Source: Thinopyrum elongatum
Taxonomy: Eukaryota > Streptophyta > Magnoliopsida > Poales > Poaceae
Direction: 5' to 3'
Assembly (NCBI GenBank): GCA_011799875.1
Contig: CM022302.1
Coordinates: 319,156,144 to 319,220,143 of the forward strand
Length of the DNA stretch: 64,000 nt
Part shown: piece by piece, positions 55,252-64,000 of the stretch
How the letters are laid out: each line of letters starts with the position of its first letter
How positions within the stretch are numbered: the first letter of the stretch is position 1
Program-made: the position numbers and the translations under genes
Notes under the pieces: model-generated
What the model was told of the DNA's origin: nothing
Database searches by the model: none
The model's input: the letters and a program-made list of their open reading frames with translations, nothing else

Positions 55252-56907
55252 TGTAGGATCGAAAGTAGGTCTAGAGGGGGGTGATTAGACTACTTGACCA
55301 AATAAAAATCTAGCCTTTTCCCAATTTTAAGTCTTGGCAGATTTTAACAACTTAGCACAAGTCAAGCAATCAACCTACACATGCAATTCTAAGAGTATAG
55401 TAGTGGAATGTAAATCATTGCAAATGAAGGTAAAGGGAGGGGTTTGGAGAGGCAAATGCAATGTAGACACGGAGATTTTTGGCGTGGTTCCGATAGGTGG
55501 GGCTATCGTACATCCACGTTGATGGAGACTTCAACCCACGAAGGGTAACGGTTGCGTGAGTCCACGGAGGACTCCACCCATGAAGGGTCCACGAAGAAGC
55601 AACCTTGTTTATCCCACCATGGCCATCGCCCACGAAGGACTTGCCTCACTCGGGTAGATCTTCACGAAGTAGGCGATCTCCTTGCCCTTACAAACTCCTT
55701 GGTTCAACTCCACAATCTTGACGGAGGCTCCCAAGTGACACCAAACCAATCTAGGAGACACCACTCTGCAAAAGGTAATAGATGGTGTGTTGGTGATGAA
55801 CTCCTTGCTCTTGTGCTTCAAATGATAGTCTTCCCAACACTCAACTCTCTCTCACAGATTTGGCTATGGTGGAAAGATGATTTGAGTGGAAAGCAACTTG
55901 GGGAAGGCCAGAGATCAAGATTCTTGTGGTTGGATTGGAATATCTTGGTCTCAACACATGAGTAGGTGGTTCTCTCTCAGAAAAATGAGTAGTGGAAGTG
56001 TAGGCACGTTCTGATGGCTCTCTCTCTAATGGAGAGGAGGGTGGAGGGGTATATATAGCCTTCACACAAAATCTAACCGTTACGCACAAATGAGCCAACT
56101 CGGTCAGACCGAATAGGTAAACTCGGTGAGACCGATCCAGTAAAAAACGTGAACGTTAGGCTTTTCGGTGGGACCGATATGATCAACTCGGTGGGACCGA
56201 TGAGCTAGGGTTAGGGCAAAACTTGATCTCAGTTTGACCGATTACTTCAACTCGGTGAGACCGATTTCAGTAATAAGCAAACAGAGAGTTGGTCAGGCAA
56301 ACTCGGTAGGACCGATCGCTCCTTTCGGTGAGACCGAAACGTTATGAAAGGGAAACAGAGAGTTTGCATTGCGAACTCGGTGGGACCGATCTCTCATCTC
56401 GGTGAGACCGAAACATTATGAAGGGAAATAGAGAGTTTGCAATCCTATCTCGGTGAGACCGAGATCCCTATCGGTTAGACCGAACTGATAAGGGTTTCTG
56501 GCTATGGCTATGTCAAGTGAACTCAGTGGCGCCGGATAGATCAAATCGGTGGGGCCGAGTTTGACTTTAGGTTTAGGACATATTTGGATATGAGAAGATG
56601 ATTGAGGGCTTTGGAGCATATCACTAAGCATTTTGAGCAAGTAGAACATTAAGCAACACCTCATCCCCTTTTAATAGTATTGGCTTTTCCTATGGACTCA
56701 ATGTGATCTTGGATCACTAAAATAGAAATGTAGAGTCTTGAGCTTTTGCCAATATTTGTCCTTAGCATTTTCAGGGGTCCACATCTCTAGTCCATGCCAT
56801 GCCAATCATTGAACTATCTGAAATAATCAACTTGCAAAGTTATTAGTTCAATGAGCTATATGTTGTTATGAATTAGCAAAATCACCCAGGGATTAGTTGC
56901 ACTTTCA
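55252..56907 (-). repeat. 5' LTR of the 10.1 kb element, with promoter palindromes
   Basis: 1656 bp. On the minus strand it has a TATA (GGCTATATATACCCC, 56050-56058). Just upstream (56098-56570) there are about 13 copies of an inverted repeat of the form TCGGTNNNACCGA (TCGGTCAGACCGA, TCGGTGAGACCGA, TCGGTGGGACCGA, TCGGTTAGACCGA), spaced mostly 20-55 bp. The small frames inside are not genes. Confidence 0.92.
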
Positions 56908-57086
56908 CTATCCCTGTAAGTACAAGCGTTACAGGACAAAATGTATTGATAAGAGCAATGGGCTACACTTCTGCATTGGCATTGTCTGTGTATTCAACTT
57001 TTTGGTAAGATTAAATATAGATTTGATAATTTTTAGTAAATGGTGGGCGAGGCAGATAATATGTAGAGTAATGCTACATAATGAAC
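56908..57086. other. Second CACTA interior resumed after the LTR element
   Basis: It starts with the duplicated target CTATC and continues the AT-rich interior of the CACTA begun at 44089. No gene and no terminus. Confidence 0.5.
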
Positions 57087-57163
57087 CAATCCCTCCTTCC
57101 CATAATATAAGATTGTTTTGTACACTGGTGTACTATACAAAACGCTCTTATATTATCGGACAG
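57087..57163. mobile_element. Truncated Stowaway-type MITE
   Basis: CCCTCCTTCCCATAATATAAG on the left is answered by CTTATATTATCGGAC on the right around a centre of TTTTGTACACTGGTGTACTA. This is the pattern of wheat-family Stowaway MITEs. The right terminus is lost because the gypsy LTR begins at 57164. The expected TA target duplication is not clear on the left. Confidence 0.75.
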
Positions 57164-58053
57164 TGTCGGGCTACGACACCTATGGGATCCCGAGAGACCC
57201 CTTTACGATTCGGCGGGGGGAGAGGTATATGCAAAGAGCAGAACCAGTGATCGACGCGGGAAGTTTTTACCCAGGTTTGGGCCGCTGATCAGCGTAAAAC
57301 CCTACTCCTGCTTTGTGTTCTTATTGATGTTCTTGAGCCCAGCCTTCAGGAGCGCTCGCAATGAACAGTACGTTCAAAGAGCAGCTACGCATGCAGAATG
57401 GGCCAGAAGTTCTCCTCCCTCTCTAGCAGTTGCCTTGGGCCTCCTTTTATATGCTCAAAGGGGTCTCCACAGTGGCAAAATGTACATACATTGAGGTGTA
57501 AAGTAGCTACAGGGTATCATACCTAACCCCTGACGAACTAGGACAAGCGTATTTAATGCACCGTGAGGTGTCCGTTTAGGTGTCCTCACTTTCTTGGGGA
57601 TGGAAAAAGGGGCCATCCCATCAGCACCGCTTAAGCTCTCCTCCACTGGCGTGTCGCCACACATCCAGGGAAGGAGCCAGAATGTCAGACTTGTTACTGT
57701 GCCGAAGCGGTGGCACAGTGGCGGAATCTCGCCAGGCGCCGATCCTTGCCGGGCACCAAACCTTGCCGGGCGCCAGGGCTTGCCGGACACCAAGCCTTGC
57801 TGGGAACCAAGCCTTGCCGGGCGCCGAGCCTTGCCGGGCTCCATGGGCCATCCCAGCAAGGATCTTGCCGGGGAAGCTGGCCTTCGATTTCCAGCTTTGC
57901 TTATCTGCTGATCCTCAGATCTCTGACTTGATGATTTCCTTGATGGCTTGAGTCAACCTCGAACTGTTCCCGGCAAGCCTTGCCGTGAGGATGGCTACAA
58001 CTGCCCGTCCACAAGTACGGGGTACTAGTGGCCCAATACTTAGTACACCGACA
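57164..58053 (-). repeat. 3' LTR of the minus-strand gypsy element
   Basis: 890 bp. Read on the minus strand it starts TGTCGGTGTACTAAGTATTG and ends GTCGTAGCCCGACA. The inner edge is followed by GGCCTAGGCCCGGGGGCTCC (PPT, minus strand). About 57735-57870 contains repeated GCCTTGCCGGGCGCC-type words, a short GC-rich repeat that several antisense frames read through. Confidence 0.88.
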
Positions 58054-58458
58054 GGAGCCCCCGGGCCTAGGCCATACACGAGTGCGAGGCGTTGTTGGGC
58101 TAGGCCCAAACAGTGCACGGGCACGCGTGGCAGGGGATTAACTGCTCGTAAATATGTCGCTTTACTGTGCCCCCCACTACGCGCATGGAGCACGCGACAT
58201 GGGAAGCGTGCCAAAAAGGTTGCAAACTGTCTCGCGCCTATAGAGGCGCATTCATATTGGGGAATAAACAAGGCGGCCCCGCTCCTTCCCCATAAAAAGG
58301 AGAAGTCGCAGAGGCGCAAATCTATTTACCCCCCCTCTTCTTCTCAATCTGGCCATCGCCATCGCCTTCCTCTTCTCGAGATCAGAGCGAAACCTTTTCC
58401 TCTTCCGCCCGCCGCTCCCACGCTCGCTCTGCCCCCAGCTTCCGTCCTCATAGTCGCC
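58054..58458 (+). promoter_or_regulatory. Antisense promoter and leader for the Transposase_28-like gene
   Basis: Reading plus: GGAGCCCCCGGGCCTAGGCC, TTGGGCTAGGCCCAAACA, a GCCCCCCACTACGCGCATG block, then CCTTCCCCATAAAAAGG with a TATA-like box at 58291-58299, and a pyrimidine-rich leader to ATG 58459. The first 250 bp are homologous with the minus-strand promoter of the B3 ORF (43625-43371). Confidence 0.7.
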
Positions 58459-61400
58459 ATGCCGCCCAAGGCCAGCAAAGGCAAGGGCAAGGAGGCGAAA
58501 GCCGAAGTTCCGGAGAGCGAACTGGTGAAGATGCGGAAGAGGCTCGTCGTCTTCCCTCCGACGCTCGATGCTGAAGCTTTGAAGGGGCGATACCAATGCA
58601 TGTGGGCGAAGGGAACTCAAGCTCACCCCGCCACACGCGTAATCCCAGGTGCTTGCTCCAAAGGTGGATCGGACAGATACCCCTTCTTCACTGCATATTT
58701 CTATTGCGGGCTCTGTGCCCCCTTTTCCGATTTCTTCAACGACATCATGTACATGTACGGCTTCCGCCTTCTTGATTTCACGCCGAATGCAGTACTTTGC
58801 ATGTCTATCTTTGCCCATCTCCGTGAGAATTTCGCTGGCGTGATCCCCAATTCTGCTCTTTTTCGCCATTATTTCTACCCTCGTATCCAAAAAGGAGAGG
58901 CTCTCTCCGGATCTATTGCCTAGATTCCAAGGGCTTGGAACAAAGAGATATACCCAGAGGGAGTTTACCGCGAAAAGTGGGATGAGTGGCGGGCCGAATG
59001 GTGCTGGATCCAGGAAGCAGATCTTCATCCTTTTTGTCATCCCCGGCAACAGAAGGTGGTCCGCGGCAAGGATTGGGGCGATCTCGCTTTGGAAGACGAG
59101 AGGCTCACAATCGCCACTACCAGGATCCTTCGCTTGAAGGCTGCCGGGCTGACGATGGAGATGATCGGCTTCGACTTTCTCCGCCGCCGCATCGCCCCTC
59201 TGCAGAATAGGGGAAGGCCAGCCTGGGAGTACAAGAACGCGGCAGATGTCATGAGACTGCGCCCCGGGCTGAACAACAATCTGACCACCATGCAGCTTGG
59301 CGCTCTCTGCCAAAAGTTATTCCAGCGCGAAGACAAGCACCGGCTGCCGGCAAGGATTGTCCCCTTGTGCAACAACTCTGCCTTGGGGTCAATCATTGCC
59401 TTCTTGCCGATGTTCAACGCCCACGGCCTCGACCCGACCTGGGCCGAGCCAAGCGAGGAGGAAGCGCAGAAATTCTTTGACAGCTTGACGGAGAGGCCTG
59501 TTCGGAAAGAGTCAGATTTCATCCGGGCCACCACCGACCAAGAAGTAGCTTACATTGCTACTAGGGTGGAAGAGGCAAATCTTGCCGCAGAGGCCGGCAG
59601 TGTCGGCTTCACAGAGTGGGAAGCTAGCGACACAGAGGTGGTAGTGGAGGTGAAGCCTGCCGGGGAGGATGAGGTTGCCAGGGAGGAGAGCAGCGCAGCC
59701 GCTGAAAGCTCGTCCGGCGAGGACTCGGTCGAAGAAGAAGAGACGCGAGAAGAGCCCCCACCCCCAAAGAAGAAGGCGAAGCGTGTTCTTCGAAAGGCTG
59801 CGTCTGGCATCCCGGCAAGCCAGCCCTCTTCGAGCGGCGAAGCCCCCGGCAAGAAAGTGGCCGGCAAGACTGGACCACGGCAGGGGGCTTGTCAACAGCC
59901 TGCACGGCGCGCGAGGCCCACACCAGCGGCCACTGCTGGGGCGGCAGGAGGGTCTCGTACCACCGCACTGGAAGCTGCCCCGGCGCCTGCGACAGCCAAG
60001 CGACCTAGGACTCCTCCTCCGCCTCCCAACTCAAACACCGCAACGGAGGTCGACTTCGACATCTCCGGCTTTAGTCCGGAGCGAGAGGAAGAAGAGTAAG
60101 TACTTTGCCACAGCTTTTACCTTCCAATCTTGCATCAATCTTTACTGACTTGCTTGTATTGTTTCTGCAGTGACACAGAAACCTTGCTGGAGAGGATGGC
60201 GAAGAGGTCAAGGACTTCTACGAGCGACGAGCCCCCGGCAGGCTCCACTAGCGTGCCAGAAACCGTCATTGTGAGCCCGGAGTCTAGTCCTCAACGCAGC
60301 CCCCAGCACAGCCCCCAGCGTAAGTTCATTGTTCTTTTTCCGTTGGCGGGTACCGAGGTTTTCATTCTTGCCTACTGATATCTTTGGGTTCGCAGGAGAA
60401 GAATGGCAACAAGGAGAAGACATTCCCATTGTGCCTCCTTCATCGACTGCTCCGCCCACAAGCACGTCCCCGGCAAGAGATCCTGCCGACGAGCCCGTCC
60501 TAACTGAAGGGGAGCCGGCAAGCGCGGACTCCGGCGACACGCCCCCGGCAACCGGAGTTGCCGGGAGGGGTGAAGCCACCTCCCGACGGCCCGACGTAGG
60601 TACTCGATTGCCTCAGAGTGCTTGTTATTCTTTTTCTCTTATCTCTCTGTCTTCGGTCACTTCAAACTTCAACCTTGATCTTATTCTGTTTTCCTCCTTC
60701 GCCCTTCAGAGTTCCCTGTGATGGAACACATGGACGTCGACGTTGTGATCGAGGAGACCGCCAGGGATGCTGCCGCCGAAGTAGACAGGATCGCTGCCAG
60801 CGAGGCCACCAAGGATGACATTGTCGAGGCTGGTGGTGCTCTTGACGGAGAGGCTACCAAGACAGCACAAGAGGAAGCTGCCGAAGAACCTGCTGAAGGG
60901 GGCGACAGGGAGGCTGAGGACCGCACTGATAGCATTCCTGCCACAGGAGCGCCAGGCGCTACACCAGCCACAGAGCCCCTGTCACTGGTGAGGCGGCCAC
61001 TGAGGACCAGCCATCAACATCTGAGGGCCCCTCATCCAGCAAGTACCTCAAGGTAGGTGAGAACCTGTTCATCAACTTGCCGGGGACGGCAAGCGCTGGG
61101 TTACCAGCCGAAGGAGAAGTTTTCGAAGAAATCATCACTGCTGCCGGGCTTGAAGTTGTCGACGATCCTAGCACTAGCAGCGGCAAATCTGAAGAGGATC
61201 AGCTCCTTCAGGCCATGGGCGAGAACTTCCGCAAACTCCAGGCTCTCCATCGCGCCCGGAAAGACAAAGCGGACTCCAGAATGGCAGTTGTTGAGGCGGC
61301 CGAAGTAGATTTCCAAAGGCGCGTCGCACAAATGCAGATCTGGCACACCGAGGCCCTCCAAGAGTTGGTTGCTGGCTGGGAACAAGTGAGCCAGCAATGG

Positions 61401-62417
61401 AATGAGATCCTCCTGAAGCAATCAGAAATGGAGAAGGCGCATGATGAAGCTGTTCAAAGGATTGCTGCCGAAGATGCACTCCTGACGGGGTGCCGCGTTG
61501 CTCTTGATGCTCATGAGGAAGATCTCACTGCTCGTGAGCAGGCGCTTGCCGCCAAGCTTCACAGCAAGGATGAAGATATTGAAAATCTTGTCGCGCGGCG
61601 GACCCAGGAGCTGGAGCGAAAACATAAGGAGGCGCTCGAAGCTCTGACTGCAAGTCATGCCGGCAAGCTCAAGGAGGCCGTCGATGCTGCCGAAGCTGCA
61701 GAGGCCGCCAAGAACGAGCTGAACGACAGAGTGAAGAGGCTGGAAACAGATCTCGAAGAGCACGGCAAGGAACTTTCGACGCTCAAGGGGGACATGGAAA
61801 AAACCCTCCACTCCTTGGCGGAGATGCAAGTTGCCTTGTCCGACAAGACCAAGCAGCTCTCCTCTGCGGCTGATAATATTGTGGTTCTGGAGCTGAAGCT
61901 GACCACGCTGCAGAAGTCTCTCGAGGCCGGCAAGGCCCGTGAGAAGGCTCTACTCAAGGATCTCCAAGGAGAGAGGAACCTGCTCAAGAGCGCCGCCGCT
62001 GCCCAAAACGAGTACGAGAAGGGAGTGGAGATCTGGACTGGCCGTCTCATTGCCACCGCGGAGAAGCTTACCGCAGAACTGTCAACCATGGGCTTGTCGA
62101 ACTTCAAGTACTCTTCCGAGGAAAGAATATCTCCAAGTGCCAGGTTGACGATGTTCTTTGAAAGCATCATCAACGCGTTGAGGGTGCTCCAGTCCAGCCG
62201 GGCGACCCAACTGGCGAACGAGACTCGCCGGCTTTGCCGGGCCGTCCTCCGCAAGGTGCTCATCAAGGTGGTGCACAGCAACCCCGGCATCGACCTCTCC
62301 AACGCGCTCGGCCATCTGCCAAAGGATGCAAATGTTGAGGCGCTTGAAGAGTGCATCGCGCCCATCCTTGAGAAGGTGGACTCCATCAAAAGGATCGAAG
62401 GCCAGCGCAGGGATTGA
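58459..62417 (+). pseudogene. Antisense gene: Transposase_28-like domain plus coiled coil, disrupted
   Basis: Exon model from GT/AG signals: 58459-60095, 60171-60319, 60396-60595, 60712-62417, phases matching. The N-terminus (MPPKASKGKGKE) is basic. Residues about 73-230 match the putative gypsy-type transposon domain (PF04195/Transposase_28): YPFFTAYFYCGLCAPFSDFF, YGFRLLDFTPNAVLCMSIF, then EWRAEWCWI. The middle is acidic/proline-rich with a KKKAKR patch; the last exon encodes a long heptad-rich coiled coil (about 61200-62010) and a conserved end. Defects: TAG at 58921 (consistent with TGG to TAG) and a frameshift near 60985. It is transcribed opposite to the host element's integrase. The domain is common in grass gypsy elements; its biochemical role is unknown to me. 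Confidence 0.82.
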
Positions 62418-63219
62418 GTGCTTCCCCCTTTTCTTGCCGTCATTATTCCATGTAAAAGACAATCAAGTCTCAAATTAGAATCGCGGCAACTCATGGATGT
62501 AATACAATTTGACTATGTTTAGGCTCATGCTTGCTACTTTCCTTGTCTGATTCCTTTATGTATGGAGTTCATCCTATGCTTACTGAAAAACTTGCCGGCG
62601 TGCAACCTGCCGCGAGCGCTGGGTGCGGGACTTCAGCAGCCTGCCGGAGGCGCAGCGGCCGGCAAGACTCCTTGGCGTTCTCAATGCAGCCACTTAAATT
62701 GTTGAGCGGACTCGAAACAAAATAAGGGCGCGACCAATTACAACAAGGGTTCCTTCGCGTGCAGATTTTCCATACAAGAGTCGGAATCGTCCAAGGAAAT
62801 AATTTGGTAATAAAAGAAAAACTTGCTCTGAGTTTTTAGGACTTAGCTTCCCGTCTTTGTTCTTCCTCCGGCAAGTGTCGATTCCGAACGTCACCAACTG
62901 GTATTCATATCTCCCTCCCCCCTCGGCAAATGTGCACGCGAGGAATCCTTCTGTCTTTTGAGAAAAAGAAAGAAGAGAAAATAAAGGCATGAAACGTTGG
63001 CGGTTCGTTAGAACTTACCGGGATCAGGTGTCATACAACATCTTAGATAAACATGCATATATATAAATATGAACATGGGAATCAATAAGGGAATGTACAA
63101 CACTTAAATTTATTCATCTGTGCTCAGGGTCTGCGCCTGGCTTTGTACAAAGGATCACATGCCTTGCTGGCAAGACTTGTACAAAAAGGTGGTTGCCGGG
63201 ATCCCCCGGCAACCATGCC
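62418..63219. other. Spacer between antisense gene and integrase
   Basis: This would be the 3' UTR of the antisense gene (62418 to about 62580) and the convergent 3' region of pol. GCCGGC-rich words occur near 62595-62670. The minus-strand 98-aa frame (62694-62990) has no known features. Convergent genes here would give overlapping transcripts if both run on. Confidence 0.5.
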
Positions 63220-64000
63220 TTATGGGTAGAACTTGCGAAGATGTTCGATATTCCAGGAATGACTCACTGGAACGCCATCTTCGGTCTCCAGGCGGACAGC
63301 GCCAGGCCTGGTGACTCGTACTACTCGATAAGGGCCTTCCCACTTTGGCGTCAACTTGTTTGAATTCTTGGCGGACTGAATCCGTCGAAGAACAAGGTCG
63401 CCTTCCTCAAGGCTTCGGGCATGAACTTTGTGGCTATGATAGCGGCGCAAAGCTTGCTGGTAGCGTGTAGCTCGCACAGCAGCCTGAAGACGATTCTCCT
63501 CAAGGAGCACAGCGTCATCTTGCCGCAGTTGCTCTTGCTCAAGCTCATCATAAGCGAGCACTCGAGGTGATCCGTATATGAGTTTCGTGGGGAGAACTGC
63601 TTCCGCTCCATAGACTAGGGCGAAGGGTGTCTGGCTGGTGGCTCGATTTGGTGTCGTTCTGATTGACCAAAGAACCGCCGGCAACTCATCAATCCAGCGT
63701 CTTCCGCACTTTTTCAGCCTGTCGAAGGTTCTAGTCCTGAGACCGCGCAGCACTTCAGCGTTGGCCCTCTCCGCTTGGCCGTTGCTTCTTGGGTGAGCAA
63801 CAGAGGCAAAACAAATCTTGCCGCCAAGGTCTTGGACGTACTGCATGAAGGTGCGACTTGTGAACTGCGTGCCGTTGTCGGTGATGATCCTGTTGGGCAC
63901 ACCAAAACGGCAAACAATTCCTTTGAAGAACGTGACAGCTGACTGCGCTGTCACCTTCCTCACTGCTTCCACCTCCGGCCACTTTGTGAACTTGTCGATA
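63220..64000 (-). CDS. Ty3/gypsy integrase, C-terminal part of pol, runs off window
   Basis: The open frame runs from the window edge to TAA/TAG at 63220 (about 260 codons visible). Catalytic DDE residues are visible: D in IDKFTKW at the very edge, D in RIITDNGTQF, and E in HPRSNGQAERAN, the rve-type core that joins retrotransposon cDNA to the chromosome. Then come SIRTTPNRATSQTPFALVYG and a GPY/F module (KWEGPYRVVRV) near the C-terminus (WNIEHLRKFYP). No stop or frameshift appears in the visible part. RT and RNase H should lie right of 64000. Confidence 0.93.
   Translation of the reverse strand, partial: IDKFTKWPEVEAVRKVTAQSAVTFFKGIVCRFGVPNRIITDNGTQFTSRTFMQYVQDLGGKICFASVAHPRSNGQAERANAEVLRGLRTRTFDRLKKCGRRWIDELPAVLWSIRTTPNRATSQTPFALVYGAEAVLPTKLIYGSPRVLAYDELEQEQLRQDDAVLLEENRLQAAVRATRYQQALRRYHSHKVHARSLEEGDLVLRRIQSAKNSNKLTPKWEGPYRVVRVTRPGAVRLETEDGVPVSHSWNIEHLRKFYP

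Larger units (their letters stand above)
46820..56907 (-). mobile_element. Complete LTR retrotransposon (Copia-type gag, no pol), TSD CTATC
   Basis: Two nearly identical LTRs (46820-48478 and 55252-56907) start TGTAGGATCG and end GCACTTTCA on the plus strand. They are flanked by CTATC (46815-46819, 56908-56912). A tRNA-Met-type PBS complement (55238-55249) beside the right LTR and a PPT beside the left LTR prove minus-strand orientation. From 5' to 3' the interior has gag (55167-52984), a non-coding stretch, an internal promoter zone, and a disrupted accessory ORF (51237-49002). No protease, integrase, RT or RNase H is present, so the element is non-autonomous. The close LTR match suggests a recent insertion. 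Confidence 0.93.
44089..57163. mobile_element. Second CACTA-type element, left end and part of interior
   Basis: It starts CACTACAAAAAACACTTC inside the gypsy LTR, followed by subterminal repeats of the type GATGATACTTGTTTGTCACA and CATGACAATA/TTCCATGACA in both orientations (44100-44330). These differ from the other CACTA family in this window. Its interior continues to 46819, is interrupted by the 10.1 kb LTR element, and resumes at 56908-57163. The right terminus is not in the window; the gypsy LTR at 57164 cuts in first. The left flank reads AAG, a candidate 3-bp TSD that cannot be tested here. Confidence 0.75.
57164..64000 (-). mobile_element. 3' part of a Ty3/gypsy element with a large antisense gene
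   Basis: The minus-strand order from the window end is integrase (64000-63220), a spacer, an antisense multi-exon gene on the plus strand (58459-62417), an antisense promoter and PPT (58300-58054), then the 3' LTR (58053-57164). LTR start, PPT and the stretch next to it match the B3-bearing gypsy element. The 5' half, including the other LTR and the target duplication of GACAG, lies beyond the window. Confidence 0.88.

Noticed and set aside
58252..59313. 353-aa minus-strand ORF
   Set aside because: Shadow of the Transposase_28-like exon on the plus strand, which has recognisable domain motifs and splice sites; the minus frame is Arg/Gly/Pro-rich and featureless.
61655..62494. 279-aa minus-strand ORF, Ser-rich
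   Set aside because: Mirror frame of the plus-strand coiled coil; serine-rich text is what the complement of Glu/Lys-rich heptads gives.
1..64000. tRNA, rRNA or host single-copy genes
   Set aside because: No cloverleaf-compatible or rRNA-like text was noticed, and every coding stretch that could be recognised belongs to a transposable element; a covariance-model search would be needed to exclude small RNAs fully.

Overview
This window looks like intergenic DNA from a large grass genome, most likely Triticeae (wheat, barley or Aegilops type). The reasons are nested LTR retrotransposons with several-kilobase LTRs, CACTA (En/Spm) elements beginning CACTAGTAGAAAA, a Stowaway-type MITE, and plant transposon protein families. 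I recognise no host single-copy gene, rRNA, tRNA or CRISPR array. Almost every base can be placed in a stack of insertions, and five of them are confirmed by target-site duplications (TSDs) visible in the sequence. Family-level names are left blank where I am not sure.

Layout. (1) 1-20239: a decayed Ty3/gypsy element with ~3.2 kb LTRs (5' LTR cut by the window start, 3' LTR 16263-20239). Each LTR has its own separate solo-LTR insertion (820-1632, TSD ACGCA; 17175-17906, TSD AAGAC). The interior carries an integrase remnant, a ~43-bp spacer array and a nested long LTR (7894-15618, TSD CCTGC), which itself holds a non-coding CACTA (11445-13270, TSD TAT). (2) 21574-35650: a 14.1 kb CACTA element (TSD CTC) inside a broken long-LTR fragment. 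It has an intact 1100-aa TNP2 transposase, a small coiled-coil/membrane protein, and a second gene with a C48-protease-like end that carries six in-frame stops. (3) 35811-44088: a rearranged gypsy element (5' LTR, pol remnant, nested LTR debris, an antisense B3-domain ORF, start of the 3' LTR). (4) 44089-57163: part of another CACTA, whose interior contains a complete 10.1 kb LTR element on the minus strand (46820-56907, TSD CTATC) and a truncated Stowaway MITE. (5) 57164-64000: the 3' portion of a minus-strand gypsy element (3' LTR, a large spliced antisense gene, integrase running off the window).

How the parts relate. The most interesting point is that elements (3) and (5) share LTR ends, polypurine tract and a stretch next to it containing a TATA-like promoter that points away from the LTR, antisense to pol. 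In (3) this promoter faces a B3 DNA-binding-domain ORF; in (5) it faces a multi-exon gene with a Transposase_28-like domain and a long coiled coil. This looks like one antisense expression module with interchangeable cargo. A second notable arrangement is in the 10.1 kb element: the LTR promoter and an internal promoter for an accessory ORF are both preceded by arrays of the palindrome TCGGTNNNACCGA. Several ORFs are broken by single nonsense codons explicable by C-to-T change, as expected in methylated repeats, while the TNP2 ORF is uninterrupted.
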